Origin: Rhizobium sp. S152
Lineage (GTDB): Bacteria > Pseudomonadota > Alphaproteobacteria > Rhizobiales > Rhizobiaceae
Reading direction: 5' to 3'
Length of the DNA: 64,000 bases
Assembly (NCBI RefSeq): GCF_030380735.1
Contig: NZ_JAUDRZ010000029.1
Span: forward strand, 22,653-86,652
The position numbers and the translations under genes are program-made. This document shows, in pieces, positions 44,313-53,084 of this stretch. The first letter of the stretch is position 1. Every line of letters begins with the position of its first letter. The notes beneath the pieces were generated by a model that made no database searches, was not told the origin of the DNA, and saw only the letters and a program-made list of their open reading frames with translations.

Positions 44313-45744
44313 GCAGGCAATCGCGGTGATCGCCAAAAGCGGTTCGAAACGTTGGGTATCATCAGTGGATACGGCTGCGCGCAAAGCCGGCCTGCGTGTT
44401 GGCATGCCGGCGGCCAAGGCCCAGGCGCTGTTTCGCGGACTGATGCTGGTCGATGCTGAGCCTGATGTCGATGCGGCGGCACTTGAACGGATAACGCTAT
44501 GGGCGCTCACCCAATATTCCCCAATCGTTGCCGTCGACGGCACTGATGGCATCGTGCTCGACACGGAAGGCGCCGATCATCTTCAGGGTGGCGAACTACC
44601 CATGGTCACGAAGATCTCCAACCAGTTCCTGGCGCGCAAGCTGACAGCGCGCGTTGCGATCGCCGACACCTGGGGTGCGGCGCACGCCTGTGCGCGGGCG
44701 ATCAGCCGCGAGACCGTCATCGTACCTGTTGGCAAGACCGTTGCTGCCGTCGAAAAGCTGCCGATCACGCTCTTGCGGCTACCGGAGAAGATCCTCAGTG
44801 ATCTCCGCACGCTCGGCTTCCACACTGTTGGCGAGTTGGCCAATACCCCACGCGCGCCGCTGACGCTGCGTTTCGGACCGGAAATCGCCCGACGCCTCGA
44901 CCAGATGTTCGGCCGCGTCGCAGAGCCGATCGATCCGATCCGAACGCCAGAGCTGATCGAGGTCACAAGAGCCTTCGCAGAGCCAATCGGGGCTGCCGAG
45001 ACCATCGACAAATATGTCGGCCGCCTGGTCGTACAGCTGATTGGCGAGCTGCAGAAGCGCGGTCTGGGCGTGCGCCGCGCCGACCTGATCGTCGAGAAGG
45101 TCGACGGCAGCAGGCAGGCGATCCGCGCCGGAACGGCCAAGTCCGCCCGTGATGTCGCCTGGCTCACCAAGCTGTTTCGTGACCGGACGGAAAAGATCGA
45201 GCCTGGCTTCGGGATCGAGAAATTGACGCTGGTTGCCGTCATGGCTGAACCGCTCGAGGACATGCAAAGGGTCTCGTCCCTGGTCGAAGACGACGTGAGG
45301 GATGTCACGCCGCTGATCGACATTTATGGCAATCGCGGACAACGGGTCTATCGTGTGGCGCCGGTTGCCTCCGATGTACCCGAACGCTCGGTTCAGCGCA
45401 TTGCCGCCGCCTCGGATCCACTCGAATTCGCATGGGTCGGTCATTGGCGCCGGCCAGTCCGCCTTCTGCCGCGCCCGGAACTGATCACCGCCATCGCCCT
45501 AATGCCGGATCACCCGCCGGCCTCGATTGTCTGGCGCGGCCGGCGGCGAAAGGTCAAGCGTGCCGATGGTCCGGAGCGCATCTTCGGCGAGTGGTGGCAG
45601 CGCGACGCCGAGATGGAGGCGGTCAGGGACTACTTCGTCATCGAGGATGAATCCGGCGAACGGCTCTGGGTGTTTCGAGCAGGTGATGGTGTTGATCCCG
45701 AGACCGGTGACCATCGCTGGTTCATGCACGGGATATTCGCATGA
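44233..45744 (+). CDS. imuB: ImuB, Y-family polymerase-like protein
   Basis: This 503-residue protein starts at ATG 44233 (TRVVSIYLPDLPTDRIRR; GTG at 44230 is adjacent). It is Y-family-like, with an N-terminal region where catalytic acidic residues are replaced (SIYLPDLPTD instead of DMDAF) and a helix-hairpin-helix part (LRTLGFHTVGELANTPRAPL). The C-terminal ImuB region follows (VWRGRRRKVKRADGPERIFG, EWWQRDAEMEAVRDYFVIED). In known systems it is inactive as a polymerase and bridges the clamp, ImuA and DnaE2. Confidence 0.92.
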   Translation: MTRVVSIYLPDLPTDRIRRDDPTIPAEQAIAVIAKSGSKRWVSSVDTAARKAGLRVGMPAAKAQALFRGLMLVDAEPDVDAAALERITLWALTQYSPIVAVDGTDGIVLDTEGADHLQGGELPMVTKISNQFLARKLTARVAIADTWGAAHACARAISRETVIVPVGKTVAAVEKLPITLLRLPEKILSDLRTLGFHTVGELANTPRAPLTLRFGPEIARRLDQMFGRVAEPIDPIRTPELIEVTRAFAEPIGAAETIDKYVGRLVVQLIGELQKRGLGVRRADLIVEKVDGSRQAIRAGTAKSARDVAWLTKLFRDRTEKIEPGFGIEKLTLVAVMAEPLEDMQRVSSLVEDDVRDVTPLIDIYGNRGQRVYRVAPVASDVPERSVQRIAAASDPLEFAWVGHWRRPVRLLPRPELITAIALMPDHPPASIVWRGRRRKVKRADGPERIFGEWWQRDAEMEAVRDYFVIEDESGERLWVFRAGDGVDPETGDHRWFMHGIFA

Positions 45745-48700
45745 GCTATGCCGAGCTCCAGGTCACGACACATTTCTCGTTTTTACGCGGAGCGTCGTCT
45801 GCCAACGAGCTCTTCACCCGGGCAAAAGAGCTTGGCATCGAGGCGATCGGGGTCGTCGATCGAAACAGCCTGGCCGGTATCGTCCGCGCACTGGAAGCGT
45901 CTCGCGCCACCGGCCTGCGACTGGTCGTCGGCTGCCGACTCGATCTTGTCGATGGCATGTCGGTGCTGGTCTATCCGACCGATCGCGCCGCCTATTCCCG
46001 GCTGACGCGCCTGATTACCCTTGGAAAGAGCCGGGGTGGCAAGAACAATTGTATTCTCCATTGGGACGACGTCGTCGCCTATTGCGACGGGATGCTCGGC
46101 ATTCTGGTGCCTGATCTCGCTGACGAGACCTGCGCCGTGCAGCTGCGCAAGCTGGCCGAAATCTTTGGCGATCGTGCCTATGTGTCGCTCTGTCTGCGCC
46201 GGCGGCCGAACGACCAGCTGCGCCTGCACGAGATCTCCAACATGGCCGTGCGGTTCAAGGTCAAAGCCGTGGTCACCAATGACGTGCTCTTCCATGAACC
46301 GGGTCGACGACAGCTGCAGGATGTCGTCACCTGCATCCGTCATAAGACAACGATCGATGACGTCGGCTTCGAGCGCGAGCGGCACGCCGATCGCTATCTG
46401 AAACCACCAGAGGAAATGCAACGGCTGTTTCCGCGTTACCGGCAAGCGCTGGCGCGGACGATGGAGATCGTGCGGCGTTGCACGTTTTCGCTCGAGGAGC
46501 TGACCTATCAGTATCCGGAGGAAGCGATTGTACCAGGCAAGGACGCCCAGTCCTCGCTAGAGCACTATGTCTGGGAATGCGTGCCCGATCGTTACCCGGA
46601 AGGCCTCCCGCCGGATGTCCTGAAGATCGTGCGCCACGAGCTCGACCTCATCCGCACCATGAAATATGCGCCCTACTTCCTGACCGTCTTCTCGATCGTC
46701 CGGTACGCTCGCAGTCAGGGGATCTTGTGTCAGGGTCGCGGTTCGGCCGCCAACAGCGCGGTCTGCTATATTCTCGGCATCACCAGCATCGATCCGATAA
46801 ACGGCAACCTGTTGTTCGAGCGCTTCGTCAGCCAGGAGCGCGACGAGCCGCCTGACATCGATGTGGATTTCGAACACGAGCGCCGCGAAGAGGTCATTCA
46901 ATGGATCTACCGGACCTATGGCCGGGAGAAAGCAGCGCTTTGTGCCACCGTCACGCGCTACCGAGCCCGCGGCGCCATCCGCGATGTCGGCAAGGCGCTC
47001 GGGCTGCCTGAAGACGTGATCAAGGCGCTTTCCTCAGGCATGTGGTCCTGGTCGGAAGAGGTCTGCGATCGCAATGTCCGCGAACTCAATCTCAATCCGG
47101 AGGATCGGCGTCTCGCCCTGACCCTGAAACTGGCACAGCAACTGATGGGGGCCCCGCGCCATCTCGGCCAGCATCCTGGCGGCTTCGTCCTCACTCATGA
47201 CCGGCTCGATGATCTCGTTCCAATTGAGCCGGCGACCATGAAGGATCGACAGATCATCGAGTGGGACAAGGATGATGTCGAGGCGCTGAAGTTCATGAAG
47301 GTCGATGTGTTGGCCCTCGGCATGCTCACCTGCATGGCCAAGGCCTTCGAGCTCATTCGCGAGCACAGGGATCAATACATTGATCTCGCAACGATCCCGC
47401 AAGAGGATCCAGCGACCTATGCGATGATCCGCAAGGCAGACACGCTCGGGACCTTTCAGATCGAAAGCCGTGCCCAGATGGCCATGCTGCCGCGACTGAA
47501 GCCGCGGACCTTCTATGATCTCGTCGTGCAGGTCGCGATCGTTCGCCCCGGGCCTATCCAGGGTGACATGGTCCATCCCTATCTGCGTCGACGCGAAGGC
47601 AAGGAGGAGGTCGTCTATCCGACGCCGGAACTTGAGGCGGTTCTTGGCAAGACGCTTGGTGTGCCGCTATTTCAGGAAAGCGCCATGCGGGTCGCCATGG
47701 TCTGCGCCGGGTTCACCGGCGGCGAGGCAGACCAGCTGCGCAAATCCATGGCCACCTTCAAGTTCACCGGTGGTGTGTCGCGCTTCAAGGACAAGCTCGT
47801 GTCCGGCATGGTGAGGAACGGCTACACCCATGAGTTCGCCGAGAAGACATTCAGCCAGCTTGAGGGGTTTGGCTCCTACGGCTTTCCGGAAAGCCATGCG
47901 GCGTCCTTCGCCTTGATTGCCTATGCCTCGAACTACATCAAGCGCCATTTCCCGGAGGCATTCTGCGCGGCGCTGATCAACAGTCAGCCCATGGGGTTTT
48001 ACGCGCCAGCCCAGATTGTCGGCGACGCTCGAGCCCATGGCGTCGAGGTGCGTCCCGTCTGCATCAACCGGTCTCGGTGGGACTGCACCCTGGAGAGGAT
48101 CGGCAATAGCGACCGGCATGCCGTCCGGCTGGGCTTCCGGCGGGTCAAGGGCTTGGCGGTCGCCGATGCTGCCCGCATCGTCACGGGTCGCATGAACCGC
48201 GACTTCCAGTCGGTCGATGACACCTGGCGCCGGTCCGGTGTCCCCGCTGAAGCTCTCGTTCAGCTCGCCCAGGCGGATGCCTTCCTGCCGTCGTTAAAGC
48301 TCGAGCGCCGCGATGCGCTCTGGGCGGTCAAGGCATTGCGCGACGAACCCCTGCCGCTGTTTGCCGCGGCCGCTGAGCGCGAGATGCAGACCATCGCCGA
48401 ACAGCAGGAGCCGGACGTGGCGCTTCGGCAGATGACCGATGGCCACAACGTCATTCAGGACTACAGCCATACCGGGCTGACACTACGCCAGCATCCAATT
48501 GCCTTCCTGCGGCAAGACCTGCAGGAGCGCAACATCATCACCTGCAGCGAGGCGATGAATGCGCGCGATGGACGATGGGTCTATACAGCTGGCCTCGTCC
48601 TCGTGCGCCAGAAACCAGGGTCGGCCAAGGGTGTAATGTTCATCACCATCGAGGACGAGACCGGGCCGGCCAACATCGTGGTCTGGCCAACGCTGTTTGA

Positions 48701-48998
48701 GAAACGTCGCCGCGTCGTGCTTGGATCCTCGATGATGGCGATCAATGGGCGGATTCAGCGGGAAGGGGAGGTGGTGCACCTGGTGGCGCAACAGCTGTTC
48801 GATCTATCGGGCGATCTTTCGGGGCTGGCAGATCGCGACACCGAGTTCAGGTTACCGACGGGCAGGGGTGATGAGTTTGCGCATGGCGGTGGTCCCGATC
48901 CACGCGATACGCCGAAGCCGGTCGTTCAGGCGCGGGATATGTTTGTCCGCGATCTCCATATCGACACGCTGAAGGTGAAGGCGCGAAATTTTCATTGA
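45741..48998 (+). CDS. dnaE2: Error-prone DNA polymerase III alpha (DnaE2/ImuC)
   Basis: This 1085-residue C-family polymerase has an N-terminal PHP domain (SYAELQVTTHFSFLRGASSA) and the palm with GRGSAANSAVCYILGI, followed by DEPPDIDVDFEHERREEVIQ, which carries the catalytic Asp pair. The later part has FQIESRAQMAMLPRLKPRTF, RPGPIQGDMVHPYLRRREGK and an OB-fold near GLVLVRQKPGSAKGVMFITI. The length matches the DnaE2 subfamily (about 1050-1090), shorter than replicative DnaE1. ATGA overlap with imuB shows coupling. It carries out damage-induced mutagenic synthesis. Confidence 0.95.
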   Translation: MSYAELQVTTHFSFLRGASSANELFTRAKELGIEAIGVVDRNSLAGIVRALEASRATGLRLVVGCRLDLVDGMSVLVYPTDRAAYSRLTRLITLGKSRGGKNNCILHWDDVVAYCDGMLGILVPDLADETCAVQLRKLAEIFGDRAYVSLCLRRRPNDQLRLHEISNMAVRFKVKAVVTNDVLFHEPGRRQLQDVVTCIRHKTTIDDVGFERERHADRYLKPPEEMQRLFPRYRQALARTMEIVRRCTFSLEELTYQYPEEAIVPGKDAQSSLEHYVWECVPDRYPEGLPPDVLKIVRHELDLIRTMKYAPYFLTVFSIVRYARSQGILCQGRGSAANSAVCYILGITSIDPINGNLLFERFVSQERDEPPDIDVDFEHERREEVIQWIYRTYGREKAALCATVTRYRARGAIRDVGKALGLPEDVIKALSSGMWSWSEEVCDRNVRELNLNPEDRRLALTLKLAQQLMGAPRHLGQHPGGFVLTHDRLDDLVPIEPATMKDRQIIEWDKDDVEALKFMKVDVLALGMLTCMAKAFELIREHRDQYIDLATIPQEDPATYAMIRKADTLGTFQIESRAQMAMLPRLKPRTFYDLVVQVAIVRPGPIQGDMVHPYLRRREGKEEVVYPTPELEAVLGKTLGVPLFQESAMRVAMVCAGFTGGEADQLRKSMATFKFTGGVSRFKDKLVSGMVRNGYTHEFAEKTFSQLEGFGSYGFPESHAASFALIAYASNYIKRHFPEAFCAALINSQPMGFYAPAQIVGDARAHGVEVRPVCINRSRWDCTLERIGNSDRHAVRLGFRRVKGLAVADAARIVTGRMNRDFQSVDDTWRRSGVPAEALVQLAQADAFLPSLKLERRDALWAVKALRDEPLPLFAAAAEREMQTIAEQQEPDVALRQMTDGHNVIQDYSHTGLTLRQHPIAFLRQDLQERNIITCSEAMNARDGRWVYTAGLVLVRQKPGSAKGVMFITIEDETGPANIVVWPTLFEKRRRVVLGSSMMAINGRIQREGEVVHLVAQQLFDLSGDLSGLADRDTEFRLPTGRGDEFAHGGGPDPRDTPKPVVQARDMFVRDLHIDTLKVKARNFH

Positions 48999-49232
48999 AA
49001 TTCAAAGATGAAATTGCGGGTCCGCGGTTCATATCGCATCACGGCGTGATGATGAGTGTGAAACTCATTGAGCAGTCGCCTTTGAACAAACGTGGCGCTT
49101 AAATTCGTGCTGCAGGTGTCGAGTGCGAAGAGATCAAGACACTACAACGTTGAAACGCACGGACGATCAGACGATAGCTATCGCGAAGTCGTCCAAGATT
49201 TGCGCCACTTCATCTCGAAAATCCAGCAGCGG

Positions 49233-49736
49233 TCAGGCAGTCGTTACCCTTAGTTTTGTAAGCGCGCGATCGAACAGGACAACATTGGTTTCGCCATTCA
49301 AGCGAGAATCGTAAATGATCCCATCGGGTTTCTCGTCGTGAAGCCAGAGTGCTCTTGACCATTTCTGCCCGAGTTCGTGCGAAGCGGCACGGGCGGCATC
49401 AGTTGGAATCCTCATCCGCAGCATATTGTCCGAGCGCAGGTCCGCCAGCCGAGTAGGTTCAATGGTCGCGACAGAGGCGCAGGATGCCTCGAGAAGTTCC
49501 CCCATGCCGATAGGGAAGGTGCCCTTTGATCCGATTGCGCGCTCGCGCAAGATCGCTTCTGCGAAGCAGACCTTGATGCTGCTGCCGAAATAAACGACGC
49601 CGAAACGTTCAGGAGGAGTGAGGGCAATTTCAGGATCACTGAAGCGGCTCGATCCGAAGCCGTACCCAAGCGGATCGGGATACCGGCTTTGGTAGAGCCG
49701 GTACCACGATGCCACAGAGGTCAGTTCATGAATCAC
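49233..49736 (-). CDS. RES-domain toxin
   Basis: This 167-residue protein has the RES family layout: an early Arg in WYRLYQSRYPDPLGYGFGSSRF, a Glu in VCFAEAILRERA, and a Ser in GIIYDSRLNGETNVVLF. Members degrade NAD+ or modify host enzymes as toxins with an Xre/ParS-type antitoxin (for example MbcT, ParT). The gene lies 50 bases downstream of a matching antitoxin gene, giving a standard RES-Xre order. The R...E...S triad is present, so it may be active. Confidence 0.85.
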   Translation of the reverse strand: MIHELTSVASWYRLYQSRYPDPLGYGFGSSRFSDPEIALTPPERFGVVYFGSSIKVCFAEAILRERAIGSKGTFPIGMGELLEASCASVATIEPTRLADLRSDNMLRMRIPTDAARAASHELGQKWSRALWLHDEKPDGIIYDSRLNGETNVVLFDRALTKLRVTTA

Positions 49737-49786
49737 CAGTTCGCGCGAACCAAAGTCAGTTGGCGGAAGCAGGTTCGATGAGTTGC

Positions 49787-50455
49787 TCAGGAGAAATCAC
49801 CCTTGCCAATCGAGTATGCTGCTCCCACTGCGTCTTCGATCCTACCGGCGCGCAGCATTTCGAGACCTGTTCGACCGCCAAGGCTACCGCTTTCCTGCAA
49901 AAGGAACCGGTACACCGCCCAAGGGTGCCCGTTCAAAGCCTCAAATAGTTGCGCGAGGCCACCAAGCAGTTGGCCGTCATCTCCAATCTGCCATTTTGGA
50001 AACCGCACGCCTCGCTTCGCTCCTTCGAGCCCGAGAACCTCGTGGCGCTTGCGCTTTTTGTTCACCGTCTCGCGTGTCGAGCCAATCTCATCGGCAAACT
50101 CGTCTGCAGACAACATCTCGGGCCGTTTAAGGATCTCAGCGACACGCTCGCTTCCGCGCCGCTTTGCGGCCGCGAGGGCTATATCCAGTGCGTCCTTTTG
50201 TGGTGTGATTTCCTCGATCTCGATTTCGGGTTCTTCGTCCGAGGATCGAATGACATATGTCACACGAACAGTGCCACCTGTGTTCTTGGCGCGTTTGACG
50301 CCTTCGGAAACGCCAGAAAGCACTCGCGCGGCGGTCGCACGGGCCGCTGCTTTTTTCTCGAAGAGTGGCTCCCATTTACCAGCATATCCGGTAATTAGAT
50401 TGCCGCGACGCTCGGTGCGCTTGCGGGAACCACCCTTCTTATCGGTCATGGCCAT
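49787..50455 (-). CDS. Xre/MbcA/ParS-type antitoxin of the RES module
   Basis: This 222-residue protein starts at the ATG at 50455 with GGAGGTG upstream. An unusually long, basic N-terminal region (KKGGSRKRTERRGNLITGYA), probably disordered, is followed by a mid-protein helix-turn-helix (MLSADEFADEIGSTRETVNK). The C-terminal toxin-binding segment (LLGGLAQLFEALNGHPWAVY, LGGRTGLEMLRAGRIEDAV) matches the antitoxin family. It should repress its own promoter and neutralise the RES toxin. At 222 residues it is longer than MbcA-type antitoxins (about 110-150). Confidence 0.8.
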   Translation of the reverse strand: MAMTDKKGGSRKRTERRGNLITGYAGKWEPLFEKKAAARATAARVLSGVSEGVKRAKNTGGTVRVTYVIRSSDEEPEIEIEEITPQKDALDIALAAAKRRGSERVAEILKRPEMLSADEFADEIGSTRETVNKKRKRHEVLGLEGAKRGVRFPKWQIGDDGQLLGGLAQLFEALNGHPWAVYRFLLQESGSLGGRTGLEMLRAGRIEDAVGAAYSIGKGDFS

Positions 50456-50485
50456 AGGGCACCTCCGCATAGAATATGGCGCATC

Positions 50486-50546
50486 TCGTCAGGTTCGTCA
50501 ACTTCGTCAGCCAAATTAGAGCTCTGTACTACTCGTAGTGCAGAGC
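50486..50546. promoter_or_regulatory. Candidate operator of the toxin-antitoxin module
   Basis: Three TCGTCA copies at exact 9-bp spacing (50486, 50495, 50504) are followed by a 26-bp near-perfect palindrome (50521-50546, arms GCTCTGTACTAC and GTAGTGCAGAGC, one mismatch), 30-90 bases upstream of the antitoxin start. Autoregulation is inferred. Confidence 0.45.
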
Positions 50547-50598
50547 CATTGATCCAGAGCTAAAGTTGCCACTCGTTTCTCATCCGCTGTGCTCCTTA

Positions 50599-50925
50599 TC
50601 AAGCTGCTTGCCAAACCTCATTTAGAACTCTGGCTGCCAGGGCTGCCTTGTCCTGCGGCAGAAATCTCCCGTAGTGTTGTTGAATCATGTCTGGCGTGTC
50701 CTGGATTGCGTAACTTGCCTGCTCATAGGATCCGGTAAGCTTCAGAATATGCGTTGCGAGCACATCGCGCACATTATGCGGCCCATGCGGCAATAGTCCT
50801 TTGATTGCTCCGCGACCTGTGTATGGGTTGTAAATTCCGTAGCGCTGGATCACGAGCCGCCACGCTTCGTAGAAGGTCGTCTGGTTGTATGATGCATCAG
50901 TGCTGCTTAGCTTCACCGTTTTCAC
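50599..50925 (-). pseudogene. Tyrosine recombinase C-terminal fragment
   Basis: About 105 residues match the end of rhizobial phage-type integrases: GLLPHGPHNVRDVLATHILK contains the catalytic H-x-x-R, and DMIQQHYGRFLPQDKAALAA contains the His and catalytic Tyr. The N-terminal DNA-binding domain and the first catalytic Arg are missing. It directly follows the truncated dinB copy. Confidence 0.65.
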
Positions 50926-50941
50926 GAAAAAGGTTCTTGGG

Positions 50942-51262
50942 TCATCCGCCTCGCCAGAGCGTCAACTGCAGCTGGTCGGCCTGAATGACATCTGTCTGTT
51001 CGAGCGAGGACAGGGTCACACCTAACAAGCGCACGCCCTTTGGTGGCGGGAAAACAGGCTTGAGTAGAGAGCCGATGGTCTCCTCGATCTCGCGGGCCGA
51101 CAGGAATGGCCGCTCACCCGTCTGGGCCCGCGTGATCTGCGTGAAGTCAGCGTACTTCACTTTCAAAGTGACGGTTTTCGCCCGTATGGCATCGGACTCG
51201 CAATATCGCCATAAAATGCGGCGTAGAGGGTCGATGGTTCGATTCCGCTCAAGAGCATTTTG
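50942..51262 (-). pseudogene. Truncated second dinB copy (C-terminal little-finger part only)
   Basis: About 100 residues (ILWRYCESDAIRAKTVTLKV, KYADFTQITRAQTGERPFLS, EIEETIGSLLKPVFPPPKGV, RLLGVTLSSLEQTD) match the C-terminus of the dinB protein at 37444-38532 with scattered substitutions. The palm and fingers domains are absent and no start is seen, so it is a dead paralogue fragment. Confidence 0.75.
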
Positions 51263-51437
51263 GATCTAACGAATAGGCGGAAGACCGCCGCAGTCCCATC
51301 CAATCCAAGCTAGTTGAAGCGTCGAAGCCGGTGATCACGTCTCTCATCCAGTGAGAGCGGAGCTTATCCTCGAAAAGCAGGAGAATGCGCAGGCGGCAAC
51401 AGCCACATGCGCTGCCCTGGGAAGCAGATGTGGCACC

Positions 51438-52186
51438 TTACGTCGTGGCTTCCAACTTCACATTTGTCACGATGAGGCCAGACGTAACAAGCAGCAGCAT
51501 GCCGCCGGTTACGAACACACCGACGACACCTGCCAAGGCATAGATAACGCCGCCGCCCGTTTCAGTCTTATTGGGTGCGGCTTTGGCCATCCAAGTGGAC
51601 CAAGCGACGGGAACTGCTCCGTACGCGAGGCCCCAAACAGCGGTGAGCGACGCTAGGGTCATCATGGCGCCTGTCAGGCCAGTCAATGCGAGTACAATAG
51701 CAGCAATGACTAGCGGCATGAGTGACAGCGTTGCTGAAGAATAGGTGGAATGGTTCGGAAGCCCCATATAGTGCCCAGCAGACGCAACAAGTATGATCGA
51801 TCCGCCGCCTTGCATCAGTGGCAGCATCTTCTGCGTCAGAAACAGAGGATCCTTCGCCATCAGAAGGAAGGTGCGGTCATAGTGATCCTCTGTGATTTCG
51901 AGGAGCGGCACCTGCTCGGTAAACCGGGCGCTGGCCACCACATTGACCTTGCCCTTCGACTTTCGGACGATGTCAGTAACCCGGTCCAGGGCCTCGAGTT
52001 TGCCTGCATCCGCCTGGATCGCGGTAACGTTGCTCCCAATAACTTTTCAGCCTCGTCGAGAGCGTCCTGGCGGCGGCCAAAGATGAAGACATAGGCGCCC
52101 TCCTTGACGAAGCGTTCAGCTATTGCCAGTCCGATGCCACTGCTTCCACCGCTGATGACTGCAATTTTGCCGGCTAGTCTAGTCAT
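51438..52186 (-). pseudogene. SDR oxidoreductase remnant fused to an MFS transporter fragment
   Basis: From the ATG at 52186 an SDR starts normally (MTRLAGKIAVISGGSSGIGL, AIAERFVKEGAYVFIFGRRQ) and breaks frame near 52045. The next frame continues it (LEITEDHYDRTFLLMAKDPL, GGGSIILVASAGHYMGLPNH) until the catalytic Tyr region (STYSS), where it switches in frame to MFS sequence (WGLAYGAVPVAWSTWMAKAA, PNKTETGGG) and ends at 51438. It therefore holds one frameshift plus a deletion joining two genes. Confidence 0.65.
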
Positions 52187-52205
52187 GATGGGGCTGCGGC
52201 GTGAT

Positions 52206-52700
52206 CCGCGGGAAACAGACCCATAAATGAGCGGCACTCCGCAGGTGTTCGCCAGCGCGGCTGAGAACATCATCTAGCCGACGCCCGGCGGCCCGCTAAT
52301 CAAGACCCCAGCATCGACATCTCGCCAACGGATCAGACCAGACTTATAGTCCGCCAAGTCCCAAGCAAGCTCGTATCCCCATTAAGGGCGGGTCGGAAAC
52401 CATGCATCTCGTCGAGAGTGCGCCCGACCGTCTCCGCTATCCGTGGCTCGGGTTCTACAATCAGCTTCGAAAATTGTTGACGTCGAAAGCGCTCCAAAGC
52501 CTGGAGGGCACCGCGCCGATCTTGAAACGCGGAGTGAAGTCGTTCCCATGGTTGATGTACCAGAAGGTCAACGAGCTTCTCGTCCACTGGAAGGCCTTCC
52601 CGCAAAAGCGCCGCCTGTGCGTGCCTTCTCGAGCGGGTGCCGATTTCGACCACCCCATCCGAGAAAAGCGCCTCGTCGTCGGTCAACTGATACTTCGGGG
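52206..52700 (-). pseudogene. AAA ATPase remnant with stop in Walker A
   Basis: Pieces in two minus frames recall rhizobial AAA ATPases: TVGRTLDEMHGFRPAL, then in another frame WGYELAWDLADYKSGLIRWR, DVDAGVLISGPPGVG, a TAG stop in place of the Walker A Lys codon, and FSAALANTCGVPLIYGS. The downstream catalytic part is replaced by the SDR fragment. The gene is dead. Confidence 0.6.
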
Positions 52701-52726
52701 TTGACAAGAAAATTCCCGACTGGCCC

Positions 52727-53083
52727 CTAGCCGACGGGTTTGGAGCCTGCGTCAGCGACATTTCGCTTAAAGGTGAGCTTTATGGCGCCAGTGCCTCCAA
52801 CGCTGGTACCACTACCGAGTAGCCCCACTCTCCCTTCGGCAGTGATTTCGACCGATAGTTCAATCTGCTCCAGGTGAACAGCAGGTGCCGCCCTATCGAA
52901 AGCATACTCGACGACCTCGGCCAAATTGGCGAATTGCTCCCGCAATGTATCACCACTGACTTTCACCATCCTCGACCCGGCGGATATTACGCCCGAACCA
53001 AACCCCCCGCCGATATCATCTCCGCTTCTTGCGTCGGCATTCAGGTGGGACGACGAGGTAATCACATATATCTCTTTCGTCAT
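52727..53083 (-). CDS. Pepco/Trypco-like small partner of the caspase protein
   Basis: The protein is 118 residues. The ATG at 53083 is one base past the caspase stop and uses GAGG inside that gene, so the two are translationally coupled. A short N-terminal strand (KEIYVITSSSHLNADA), a helical middle (LREQFANLAEVVEYAFDRAA), and a conserved C-terminal strand block (IELSVEITAEGRVGLLGSGT, GGTGAIKLTFKR) are present. The last block resembles the small accessory domains (Pepco; CU044_2847/Trypco1) known to sit beside caspase or trypsin-like proteases in bacterial conflict systems. I cannot decide which. It is probably a substrate or regulator of the protease; this is inference. Confidence 0.65.
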   Translation of the reverse strand: MTKEIYVITSSSHLNADARSGDDIGGGFGSGVISAGSRMVKVSGDTLREQFANLAEVVEYAFDRAAPAVHLEQIELSVEITAEGRVGLLGSGTSVGGTGAIKLTFKRNVADAGSKPVG

Positions 53084-53084
53084 G

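Noticed and set aside
49040..49056. Short inverted repeat CATCACG-G-CGTGATG after dnaE2
   Set aside because: A 7-bp stem with a single-base centre cannot form a normal terminator hairpin and there is no T-tract.
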